A stretch of DNA of 64,000 nucleotides, taken from Streptomyces sp. NBC_01237. Lineage in GTDB: Bacteria > Actinomycetota > Actinomycetes > Streptomycetales > Streptomycetaceae. The stretch spans positions 372,001 to 436,000 of the forward strand of contig NZ_CP108508.1 in the NCBI RefSeq assembly GCF_035917275.1, given 5' to 3'. Position 1 is the first letter of the stretch. Each line of letters begins with the position of its first letter. The notes under the pieces are model-generated. The model was not told the DNA's origin. It did not search any database and saw only the letters and a program-made list of their open reading frames with translations. Shown in pieces: positions 46,501-54,631 of the stretch. The translations under genes and the position numbers were made by a program.

Positions 46501-47913
46501 TCAGTCCCAGCCCGGGACGACGAACAGTCCCCAGGTCACGAGGGGTACCACCGCGGCCATGGCGAGGCCCCACACCATGAGACCGCGAAAGACCGTGTCC
46601 CGGCGTTCCTCGGGTGAGTTGGCGACCACCAGGGCCCCGCTGGTCGAGAACGGCGAGGAGTCCACCACCGATGCCGAGATCGCCAGCGCGGCGATCAGAC
46701 CGACCGTGCCGACCTGACCGCCCAGCAGGAAGGGGACCGACAGCGGAATCAGTGCGCCCAGGATGCCTGTGGTGGAGGCGAAGGCGGAGACCACCGCCCC
46801 GATCAGACAGATCAGCAGCGCCCCCAGCAGCGGTGTACGGACCGAGGCCACGCCCTCGCCCAGGTAACCGATGGTGCCGATCCGCTCCATCAGGCTGACG
46901 AATGTGACGATGCCGCAGACGAGCAGGACCGTCGACCACGCGCATTCGTCCACCGCCCCCTTTGCCGACTCCGGTGAGGCGAGGGAGAGGACGACCGTCA
47001 CGGTGAGGGCCATCAGCCCGACGTTGAGGTCGAAGAAGAGGGATCCGGCGACCAGGCCGAGCAGACCGAGGAGGGTGAGCGCACGGGCGCGGTCCAGGGT
47101 CAGTGGTGGTTCCTCGACGGGTTCACCGGCGACCGCCACGGCCAGTCCGCCGCTCGTCGGCGCCACCGTCGAGGACGTGGGGAACCCGGAGGGCGCGGCC
47201 GCCGTCCGGCTACCGCCACCGCCCGCTCCGAGGCCGCCGGCAACGGAATCCCCGGCGACCCGCGGCTTCCCGTCCGCCGCCCCCGGGCCCGCCACCGTCT
47301 CCCGCCGTCCCAGCAGTGCGCGCCCGCCGAACAGGAAGAACACGAAGAGACTGAGGACGACATTGAAGAGGAAGGAGCAGAGGAACAACAGTGCGGGATT
47401 TCCGGGCAGATCGTTCCGTGACATCACTCCGTTGGTGATGCTGCCGAACACGCTGATGGGGGAGAAGCCTCCCGCGCTGGCCCCGTTGATGATCAGCAGT
47501 CCCATCAGAAGTGGATTGATCCGATAGCGCTTCGCAAATCCCAGACCGATCGGCGCGACGAGCGCGACGGCCGCCGGGACGACCGCGCCGACAGCCGTCA
47601 GCACGGCGGTGACCAGGAACATGATCCATGGGATGAGTGCGATCCGGCCGCGCACCACTCTCATGGACCCGTGGACGAGCCAGCTCACCGTGCCATTGTT
47701 CTTCGCGATCGCGAAGAGAAAGGTCACACCGACCAGCACCACGAACAGATCCCCGGGGAACCCCGCGAAGATATCGTCGGCGGATTCATGCACGAAGGCG
47801 GTTCCCACCACAAACGTGACCACGATGGCCAGTGCGCCCATATGTACGGAAAATACGGTGGCGACGGTGAATATCAGTACGAGACCGATGAGGGAGATGA
47901 CGTGATCTGACAC
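46501..47913 (-). CDS. SLC13/MatC-type dicarboxylate transporter
   Basis: 470 residues with about 11-12 hydrophobic segments. The N-terminal half resembles the MatC-type C4-dicarboxylate/malonate carriers (HMGALAIVVTFVVGTAF, LFVVLVGVTFLFAIAKNNGTVSWLVHG, GLLIINGASAGGFSPISVFG); the C-terminal half has SASVVDSSPFSTSGALVVAN, with the serine-threonine substrate motif. A Gly/Ala-rich loop of about 60 residues interrupts the middle. It lies next to genes for glyoxylate and 2-hydroxyacid metabolism, so a small organic acid is the likely cargo. Confidence 0.85.
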   Translation of the reverse strand: MSDHVISLIGLVLIFTVATVFSVHMGALAIVVTFVVGTAFVHESADDIFAGFPGDLFVVLVGVTFLFAIAKNNGTVSWLVHGSMRVVRGRIALIPWIMFLVTAVLTAVGAVVPAAVALVAPIGLGFAKRYRINPLLMGLLIINGASAGGFSPISVFGSITNGVMSRNDLPGNPALLFLCSFLFNVVLSLFVFFLFGGRALLGRRETVAGPGAADGKPRVAGDSVAGGLGAGGGGSRTAAAPSGFPTSSTVAPTSGGLAVAVAGEPVEEPPLTLDRARALTLLGLLGLVAGSLFFDLNVGLMALTVTVVLSLASPESAKGAVDECAWSTVLLVCGIVTFVSLMERIGTIGYLGEGVASVRTPLLGALLICLIGAVVSAFASTTGILGALIPLSVPFLLGGQVGTVGLIAALAISASVVDSSPFSTSGALVVANSPEERRDTVFRGLMVWGLAMAAVVPLVTWGLFVVPGWD

Positions 47914-48005
47914 GAGGTTTCCTCGCCTTCAGTCCGACTCCAATGTTTCCGCTATGCGGAATTCGGTTTCCGCATTCGGAAGTATGGGAGCGGCGCCAGA
48001 AGGCG

Positions 48006-48791
48006 TCAAGAGTTCTGGACTGACAGGCCGTCACCTTCTGTCGGGGTGCGCCCGCCGCCCAGTGCGGAACTGACCGCCGCTGCGGCCTCCCGCACCAAGA
48101 GGCCGTAGGCGGACCGGTCTTCGCTGGTCAGGCGGCTGGTCGGGACGTTGACGCTGATGCTCGCGACCGGTTGCCCGGAGCTCCCGATCACGGCCGCCGC
48201 GACCGCCGAGACATCCGTGCGCCATTCGCCGCCGTTCGTCGCGTATCCGCGCTCCCGGATCTCGGCCAGTTCGGCGAGCAGTCGCCGAGGCTCCGTGATC
48301 GTGGTGGGCGTGAAGTCCGACAGTCCTTCGGCGAGTTGGCGGTCGATGACCTCGGCGGGGCTCACCGCCAGCACCGCCTTTCCGTTGGCCGAGGCGTGCA
48401 GCGGCAGAACCTGCCCCAGCGGAAGGATGATGCGCACCGGCTGGACCGTCTCCAGCCGCTCGATGAGCACGACCTTGCCGCTCTCGGGCACCGCCAGGTG
48501 GACCGTCTCGTCGGTCCGGCGGCGCAGCTCCTCCATCACCGGTACGGCGACATCGCGCAGTCCGAGTTCACCGGAGGCGTGCCGACCGACGTGCAGCGCC
48601 TTGGTGGTGACCACCCATCGGGTGGGGGCGCCGCCGGCCGGACGGATCCAGCCCGCGGCATGCAGGGTGACCAGCGCACGCTGAACGGAGCTCTTCGGGA
48701 GATCCATGGCCCGCGCCAGGTCCGCCACCCCGGCCGGCTGACGCGCGGCCACCTCCTCCAGTGCCCTGAGCGCGTTGAGGACGCTCTGCAT
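48006..48791 (-). CDS. IclR-family transcriptional regulator
   Basis: 261 residues; ATG with GGAAGGAG upstream. Winged helix at about 5-60 (VLNALRALEEVAARQPAGVADLARAMDLPKSSVQRALVTL) and the IclR effector domain after it (LHASANGKAVLAV, ERGYATNGGEW, VASISVNVPTSRL). It is divergent from the aminotransferase gene and shares a 98-bp control region with the repeats at 48828-48862. Regulation of both sides by a 2-oxo or 2-hydroxyacid is inferred. Confidence 0.93.
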   Translation of the reverse strand: MQSVLNALRALEEVAARQPAGVADLARAMDLPKSSVQRALVTLHAAGWIRPAGGAPTRWVVTTKALHVGRHASGELGLRDVAVPVMEELRRRTDETVHLAVPESGKVVLIERLETVQPVRIILPLGQVLPLHASANGKAVLAVSPAEVIDRQLAEGLSDFTPTTITEPRRLLAELAEIRERGYATNGGEWRTDVSAVAAAVIGSSGQPVASISVNVPTSRLTSEDRSAYGLLVREAAAAVSSALGGGRTPTEGDGLSVQNS

Positions 48792-48827
48792 CCATTGACT
48801 CCTTCCAGGACCGAACCCTATGCTCCG

Positions 48828-48866
48828 CCGTGCCACCATACGATACGCCGTGCCGCCATGCGGCAC
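48828..48866. promoter_or_regulatory. Candidate IclR operator
   Basis: Direct repeats CCGTGCCACCATACG at 48828-48842 and CCGTGCCGCCATGCG at 48848-48862 match at 13 of 15 positions and lie 20 bp apart. The second is also part of a perfect inverted repeat GTGCCGCcatGCGGCAC (48850-48866). They sit between the divergent IclR and aminotransferase genes. Confidence 0.65.
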
Positions 48867-48889
48867 AACCCTTGAGGGGAGCCGTTCGC

Positions 48890-50056
48890 ATGACCTCCCG
48901 TACCGGCCGCCACTTTCTCCAGATCCCAGGCCCGACGAACGTCCCGGACCGGGTGCTCCGGGCCATGTCGGCACCCACGATCGATCACCGCGGACCCGAG
49001 TTCGCCACCCTGACCCTGTCTCTGCTCGACGCGGTCAAGCCGGTGTTCGGCACCGCGGGCCCGGTGGTCATCTATCCCGCCTCCGGGACAGGCGCCTGGG
49101 AAGCCGCACTGGTCAACACCTTGAGCCCGGGCGACCGGGTGCTCTGCTTCGAGACCGGCCACTTCGCCACGCTGTGGCAGGACATGGCGCTGAGCCTCGG
49201 CCTCGAAGTGGATCTCGTCCGCGGGGACTGGCGCCACGGCGCGGACCCGGAGACCGTGGCCGAACGGCTGGCGGCCGACATCACCCACACGATCAAGGCC
49301 GTCTGTGTCGTCCACAACGAGACCTCGACCGGCGTGACCAGCCGTATCCCCGAGATCCGGCAGGCCATCGACGCTTCGGGCCACCCGGCGCTGCTGCTCG
49401 TCGACACCATCTCCTCGCTCGGCTCGATCGACTACCGCCATGACGAATGGCGGGTCGACGTCACCGTCGCGGGATCGCAGAAGGGGCTCATGCTGCCCCC
49501 CGGGCTCAGCTTCAACGCCGTCAGCGGCAAGGCACTCGCCGCCTCGCGCACCGCCCGGCTGACCAAGTCGTTCTGGGACTGGCAGCCGGTCATCGAGGCC
49601 AACCGCCGCGGCTTCTTCCCGTACACCCCGGCGACCAACCTCCTCTACGCCCTGGAGGAGGCCCTTCGTATGCTCGCCGACGAGGGGCTGGACACGGTCT
49701 TCGCCCGGCATGCCCGGCACGCCGCGGCGACCCGGGCCGCGGTGCGCGGCTGGGGACTCGAAGTGCTGTGCGCCGACGAACGGGAACACTCGGGGTCGCT
49801 GACCGCGGTGCTGCTGCCCCCCGGCCACGACGCCGACGGGGTGCGCGGGATCATCCTCGACCGCTTCGACATGTCCCTCGGTGCGGGCCTCGGCAAACTC
49901 GGCGGCCGGGTCTTCCGGATCGGGCACCTGGGCCACTTCAACGACCTCGCCCTGGCCGGAACGCTCGCCGGGGTGCAGATGGGCCTCGAACTCGCCGGCG
50001 TACCCATCGGCCCGCGCGGTCTGGGAGACGCCCTCGACGTGCTGCGCAACCCCTGA
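48890..50056 (+). CDS. Serine-glyoxylate / alanine-glyoxylate aminotransferase family enzyme
   Basis: 388 residues, class V PLP enzyme. It shows FLQIPGPTNVPDRVLRAM and PTIDHRGPEFATL at the start, IYPASGTGAWEAAL, VVHNETSTGVTSRI, LLLVDTISSLGSIDYRHDEW and the PLP lysine in VAGSQKGLMLPPGLSF. This set fits serine-glyoxylate aminotransferase. It should convert glyoxylate and serine to glycine and hydroxypyruvate. It starts the operon whose next gene, 26 bases on, is a 2-hydroxyacid dehydrogenase. Confidence 0.92.
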   Translation: MTSRTGRHFLQIPGPTNVPDRVLRAMSAPTIDHRGPEFATLTLSLLDAVKPVFGTAGPVVIYPASGTGAWEAALVNTLSPGDRVLCFETGHFATLWQDMALSLGLEVDLVRGDWRHGADPETVAERLAADITHTIKAVCVVHNETSTGVTSRIPEIRQAIDASGHPALLLVDTISSLGSIDYRHDEWRVDVTVAGSQKGLMLPPGLSFNAVSGKALAASRTARLTKSFWDWQPVIEANRRGFFPYTPATNLLYALEEALRMLADEGLDTVFARHARHAAATRAAVRGWGLEVLCADEREHSGSLTAVLLPPGHDADGVRGIILDRFDMSLGAGLGKLGGRVFRIGHLGHFNDLALAGTLAGVQMGLELAGVPIGPRGLGDALDVLRNP

Positions 50057-50082
50057 CCGTTCGACCTGTGGAGGGAGAGAAC

Positions 50083-53052
50083 ATGACAACGATCAGCTCG
50101 GACGCCTCCGCGACCGGCGCCGGCGGCACGGCGGCGAAGGACCTGGCACACCGGCTCCGGCGGGAGCTCGACGGTGATGTGGGGTTCGACGACTACACCC
50201 GGCATCTGTTCTCGCGGGACGCCAGCATGTACACGATCACCCCGATGGGAGTCGTCTTCCCCCGTCATGCCGACGACGTACAGGCGGCGGTGGCGGCGGC
50301 CGGGGAGTACGGCATACCGCTGGTGCCGCGCGGGGCCGGGACCAGTCTGGCCGGACAGACCGTGGGGCCGGGGCTCGTCCTGGACCTGTCGCGGTACATG
50401 AACCGCATCCTGGAGATCGACGACGGCCGCCGCACGGCCCTCGTCCAGACCGGGGTCGTACAGGACCAACTGAACAGAGCCGCAGGGCCGCTGGGGCTGA
50501 TGTTCGGTCCCGACACCTCCACGAGCAACCGGGCCACCGTCGGAGGGATGATCGGCAACAACTCGGCGGGCAGCGGCTCACTGCGCTACGGCATGACCAT
50601 CGACCATGTGCGGGAGCTGGATGTCGTACTCTCCGACGCGAGCCGGGCCCTGCTGGCACCGGTCGACGAGGCGGAGCGGGCGCGCCGGGCAGCACAGCCC
50701 ACGCTGGAGGGAAGCCTCTACAAACGGCTGCCGCGGATCGTCGAGGCCAACTCCGGTGCCATCGCGGAGGGTTTCCCGACGTTCTGGCGCCGGGCGTGCG
50801 GCTACCGGCTGGACCGGATGGCGCGTCCGGGCACGCCGTTCGACCTGGCCAAGTTCGTCGTGGGCTCGGAGGGCACACTCCTCGTCGCCACCGAGGCGCT
50901 GGTCGATCTCGTACCCAGACCGCGCCACACCGTGATCGCCGTCGGTCACTTCGCCAGCACCGCCGCGGCGATCGAAGCCACCGAGGACGCTCTGGCCTGT
51001 GACCCTGCCGCGGTGGAACTGATGGACCGTACGATCCTTGATCTGTCCCGGCAGAAGATCGAGTACGCCTCGCTCGGCAGCATCCTCGAAGGCGACCCCG
51101 ACGCCCTGCTGTTCGTCAGCTTCACCGGGAACGATCAACGGGAACTGCTCGCCGGCCTGGAGCGGCTCACCAGGCTCTGGGCGCGGCACCGGCACGGCTA
51201 TCACACCCTCCGGGCCGTCACCCCGGACCAGCAGTCCGCCCTGCTGAAGGTCCGCAAGTCCAGCCTCGGTCTGCTGATGGCCGCGGGTGAGGGCACCCGC
51301 CGACCGCAGGCCTTCGTGGAGGACACGGCCGTCGATCCCGTCCATCTCCCTCAGTACACGAAGCGTTTCAAGGAGGTGCTCGACCGGCACGGGCTGACCG
51401 CCGGCTTCTACGGCCACTGCTCGGTCGGCTGTCTGCACATCCGGCCGTTCGTGGATCTGACCGACCCGGGGCAGGTCGCCACCATGCGCGCGGTGGCGGT
51501 GGAGATCAAGGACCTGGTCACGGAGTACGGGGGTGTCAACTCCAGCGAGCACGGCGACGGTCTGGCCAGGAGCGAGTTCAACCGGGAGATCTTCGGCGAG
51601 CGGCTGTACGAGGCGATGCGCCAGGTCAAGCAGGTCTTCGATCCGGACAACCTGATGAACCCCGGCAAGATCGTGGACGCACCCCCGATGACGGACAACC
51701 TCCGTGACCGGGCGCTGCCCCCCGCGGCGCCACTGCGCACCCGCCTCTCCTTCGAGGTGGTGGGCGGCATGAGAGGCGCCGCCGACCGGTGCATGAACAT
51801 CGGGCTGTGCCGCAAGAGCGGTACGGGCGCCATGTGCCCCTCGTACATGGCCACCCGCAATGAGGAGGACTCCACCCGAGGCCGGGCCAACGCCCTGGTC
51901 AAGGCGCTCTCCGAACCCGATCCCGCGAAGGCGCTCGGCGATGAGCGGCTGCACGAGATCCTTGATCTGTGCCTCATGTGCAAGGCGTGCAAGAGCGAGT
52001 GCCCGCTCGGTGTCGACATGGCCACGCTCAAGGCCGAGTCGCTGTCGCACCATCACGATCTGCACGGGGTACCGGTGCGGTCGCGGATCTTCGGCTCGAT
52101 CCGGCTGCTGAACCGGCTCGGTTCCGTCGCCGCACCGCTGTCGAATCTTCCGGGCCGGCTTCGCCCGCTGCGTGTGCTGCTCGACCGGTGGCTGGGCATT
52201 TCGTCCCAGCGCCCGCTGCCGGTGTTCGTACGGCGCAATCTGGTGCGCTGGTTCCGCAAGCACGCACGCGGCGCCGCGTCGAGCCGTCCGGCGGTCACGC
52301 AGGGAACGCTCACGTTCCTCGCCGACTCCTTCACCACGTTCACCGAGCCGGACATCGGCCGATCCGCCATCGAGCTGCTGGAACTGGCGGGCTGGCAGGT
52401 CCGGCTGGAGAGCCGGGGATGCTGCGGCCGGTCGAGTCTGTCCAAGGGGCTGGTCGAGGATGCCAAGGACAAGGCGTTCGCGCTCGCCCATCTGCTGACC
52501 GAGACGACGGAGCCCGGCTCACCGATCGTGGGCTGCGAGCCGTCCTGTCTGATGACGCTGCGCGACGAGCACAGGGCTCTGCTGCCGAACGACTCGGCCG
52601 TCAAGGACGTCTCGGGGCGGGTGCGCCAGGTGGAGGAACTGCTGGTCGAGGCCGTCGATGACGGCCGGCTACGGCTGCGCGAGGACTCCTGGCTCGCCGG
52701 ACGCAGGCTGCTCTACCACGGGCACTGCCACCAGAAGGCGGAGGTCGGCACCGCCGCGACCATGAGCCTGCTCAGCCGTATCCCCGGGGTGCAGGTGTCC
52801 GAACTGGACGCCGGATGCTGCGGGATGGCGGGTTCCTTCGGCTTCGAGTCCGAGCACTACGAGGTGTCCATGACCGTCGGTCAGGACCGGCTCTTCCCCG
52901 CCGTCCGGGCGGAGCCGCCGGAGACCGTGGTGGTGGCGACCGGTGTCTCCTGCCGTCAGCAGATCTTCCACGGCACGCGCCGCGACGCCTGGCATCCCGT
53001 ACAGCTGCTGCGTGAGGCGGTGGAGCTCCCCGGATCCGCCTCCGAGAGCTGA
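50083..53052 (+). CDS. Fused FAD-linked 2-hydroxyacid dehydrogenase with Fe-S and CCG domains (GlcD-GlcF type)
   Basis: 989 residues; ATG with GGAGGGAGA upstream. The N-terminal half is a FAD-binding type 4 oxidase (VPRGAGTSLAGQTVGPG, GGMIGNNSAGSGSLRYG) plus its C-terminal domain (EHGDGLARSEF). From about residue 565 an Fe-S module follows: CMNIGLCRKSGTGAMCPSY and CLMCKACKSECP. Two CCG repeats end it (RGCCGRSSLSKG, DAGCCGMAGSFGFE). This corresponds to GlcD and GlcF joined in one chain, as in D-lactate/D-2-hydroxyglutarate dehydrogenases. It passes electrons to quinone at the membrane. The context favours glycolate, D-lactate or glycerate-type substrates. Confidence 0.94.
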   Translation: MTTISSDASATGAGGTAAKDLAHRLRRELDGDVGFDDYTRHLFSRDASMYTITPMGVVFPRHADDVQAAVAAAGEYGIPLVPRGAGTSLAGQTVGPGLVLDLSRYMNRILEIDDGRRTALVQTGVVQDQLNRAAGPLGLMFGPDTSTSNRATVGGMIGNNSAGSGSLRYGMTIDHVRELDVVLSDASRALLAPVDEAERARRAAQPTLEGSLYKRLPRIVEANSGAIAEGFPTFWRRACGYRLDRMARPGTPFDLAKFVVGSEGTLLVATEALVDLVPRPRHTVIAVGHFASTAAAIEATEDALACDPAAVELMDRTILDLSRQKIEYASLGSILEGDPDALLFVSFTGNDQRELLAGLERLTRLWARHRHGYHTLRAVTPDQQSALLKVRKSSLGLLMAAGEGTRRPQAFVEDTAVDPVHLPQYTKRFKEVLDRHGLTAGFYGHCSVGCLHIRPFVDLTDPGQVATMRAVAVEIKDLVTEYGGVNSSEHGDGLARSEFNREIFGERLYEAMRQVKQVFDPDNLMNPGKIVDAPPMTDNLRDRALPPAAPLRTRLSFEVVGGMRGAADRCMNIGLCRKSGTGAMCPSYMATRNEEDSTRGRANALVKALSEPDPAKALGDERLHEILDLCLMCKACKSECPLGVDMATLKAESLSHHHDLHGVPVRSRIFGSIRLLNRLGSVAAPLSNLPGRLRPLRVLLDRWLGISSQRPLPVFVRRNLVRWFRKHARGAASSRPAVTQGTLTFLADSFTTFTEPDIGRSAIELLELAGWQVRLESRGCCGRSSLSKGLVEDAKDKAFALAHLLTETTEPGSPIVGCEPSCLMTLRDEHRALLPNDSAVKDVSGRVRQVEELLVEAVDDGRLRLREDSWLAGRRLLYHGHCHQKAEVGTAATMSLLSRIPGVQVSELDAGCCGMAGSFGFESEHYEVSMTVGQDRLFPAVRAEPPETVVVATGVSCRQQIFHGTRRDAWHPVQLLREAVELPGSASES

Positions 53053-53751
53053 GCCCGTACATGAGCGTTCCGGCCGGCGCCGCGTGGAGGTGACGCGGAA
53101 ATCGCCGTGCGCGGCCTGCTCGCCGGCGGACGAGTGCCGCGGCCGGGTCGGCGTCGTCCTGGACAAGGGCGGCGCCTTCGCCTTCTCCGCCCGCCGGGAG
53201 ATCCGATCCGTATCAGCGCGAACACCACGGGGTCGGCCGTCCCCCGCCCTCCTTCGCCGACGCAGTCCCTGAGCGCTGCCATGGTGAGCTCTTCTGCCGC
53301 TCACCCTTCCCTTCCGTTTCGCATCACAATCCATCGAACGATGACACTCTCGCGACAGACGGAGCCACGACCCCTTCGACTCCATGGCCTATTGCGGCAA
53401 CGAAACCATGGTCATATAGCTGTCATGCCTTGATCTAAATTAATCAGCGTCGTCACTCTTTCGGTTTCATTCGGATCCGTGTCAGCATGCAGGCTGCACG
53501 GGTCGCCCTCGATGCGAGCTCAAGTGATGTCACTTCATCGTTTGAGCTTCGGCCACATCGCCCGATCGTGCCGAATAGTCACTATCCAGGCATGTCGCCT
53601 GAAGTGGCACATTCGGCACCCTCTCGACGCCCCGTGCTGACCGTCACCGAACGTATGGCCCGGCACGGCCCGCGGTCGTACGCCCAGTGGACGCGAGCCG
53701 GACGGGGGCCTTTCGGCCGGTTCCTGCGGTCCCACGATGTCGAGGAGTGAA
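53053..53751. other. Intergenic region with AT-rich, palindrome-bearing regulatory DNA
   Basis: No gene seen. It holds an AT-rich spot at 53411-53450, CTTTCGGTTTC at 53458-53468 (similar to sites at 56725 and 57889), a palindrome AAGTGA-TG-TCACTT at 53522-53535 inside an outer AGCTCAA/TTGAGCT pair, and CAGGC-atgtc-GCCTG at 53587-53601. These are probably control elements of the lyase operon that starts at 53752. Confidence 0.5.
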
Positions 53752-54594
53752 ATGATCAGGCTTCCGAAGGTGTCGACCGCCCTCTGCGCGGGGGCGCTGC
53801 TGGTTCCCGTCCTGTCGCCGCATGCGCCGGGATCCGATCCGGAACCGATCTCGCTCGTCAGCTCCGCGGCAGCACGGGCCACCACCGAGAAGCTGCGCGT
53901 GGACTACGAGACCGGAACCGTGGACTCGGGAGTGGAGGCCCTGACCACGACACACGCGACGGCGCCGGACGCCTCCGGCGTCGCGCAGCCCGCACACGGC
54001 GGCTCGTACGCGGTCCAGCACAAGGTGACGCTCGGCGATCCGGAATACGAGTCCGACGGCGCGCCGCGCAGCGAGAGCGCGACGGACCTGCTCGCATCGG
54101 GTCGCTTCGTCGTGGGTGACGTGCAGCGCTACGAGTTCAGCGTGCTGCTCAAGGACTGGCAGCCGTACGCGCCGGGAGACAGCGAGTCGGGGGACATCGT
54201 CTTCCAGGGCAAGTACGCGGGGGGCAATGTCCCCGCGTTCTACCTCATGACGAAGCGCAATGAGGTGGCATTCCGGTCGCCGCACCTGAACCGGCAGTCG
54301 ACCGTCGTGGCGGATCTCCGTCCCTATGTGAACACGTGGATGAACTTCCGCGTGGATGCGCGCTGGACCACCGACGAGACGGGCTACTTCCGGGTCTCCG
54401 TGCGGCTTCCGGGCCGGTCCGCCCATCAGCCGGTCGTCTCGTACGAGAACGTGCGCACCTACCGGCCGGGGAATCCCGCCGATCACGGCTACCTCAAGTG
54501 GGGGCTCTACCGTCCCTCGCAGTCGATCGAGAACGGTGACGTACCCACGCGGATCGTCCAGCACGACGACATCCGCGTCTTCGACCTGTCCTGA
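53752..54594 (+). CDS. Secreted heparin-lyase-like polysaccharide lyase
   Basis: 280 residues; ATG with GAGGAG upstream. It has a signal peptide to about residue 30. The rest is a concanavalin-type beta-jelly-roll: RYEFSVLLKDWQPYAPGDSESGDIVFQGK, NTWMNFRVDARWTTDETGYFRVSV and YLKWGLYRPS...HDDIRVFD, the last being typical of the heparin-lyase-I-like family. Substrates in the family are uronic-acid polysaccharides. It is first in a run with a Tat-exported propeller, a regulator and a sugar transporter, which supports polysaccharide breakdown. Confidence 0.82.
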   Translation: MIRLPKVSTALCAGALLVPVLSPHAPGSDPEPISLVSSAAARATTEKLRVDYETGTVDSGVEALTTTHATAPDASGVAQPAHGGSYAVQHKVTLGDPEYESDGAPRSESATDLLASGRFVVGDVQRYEFSVLLKDWQPYAPGDSESGDIVFQGKYAGGNVPAFYLMTKRNEVAFRSPHLNRQSTVVADLRPYVNTWMNFRVDARWTTDETGYFRVSVRLPGRSAHQPVVSYENVRTYRPGNPADHGYLKWGLYRPSQSIENGDVPTRIVQHDDIRVFDLS

Positions 54595-54631
54595 CGTGAA
54601 TCCAGCAGACTCAACACCTCTTGGAGTACAG

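Noticed and set aside
49447..50082. Upstream extension of the FAD/Fe-S dehydrogenase frame by 212 codons
   Set aside because: It overlaps the aminotransferase gene, is arginine-rich without domain, and a good ribosome site precedes the ATG at 50083.
53060..53280. Plus-strand frame with a DUF397-like feel (VGVVLDKGGAFAFSAR)
   Set aside because: The match is too short and lacks the WRKSSYS and CVEVA landmarks of that family.
53487..53750. 87-codon frame before the heparin-lyase-like gene
   Set aside because: It covers palindromic regulatory DNA, has no ribosome site and no recognisable features.
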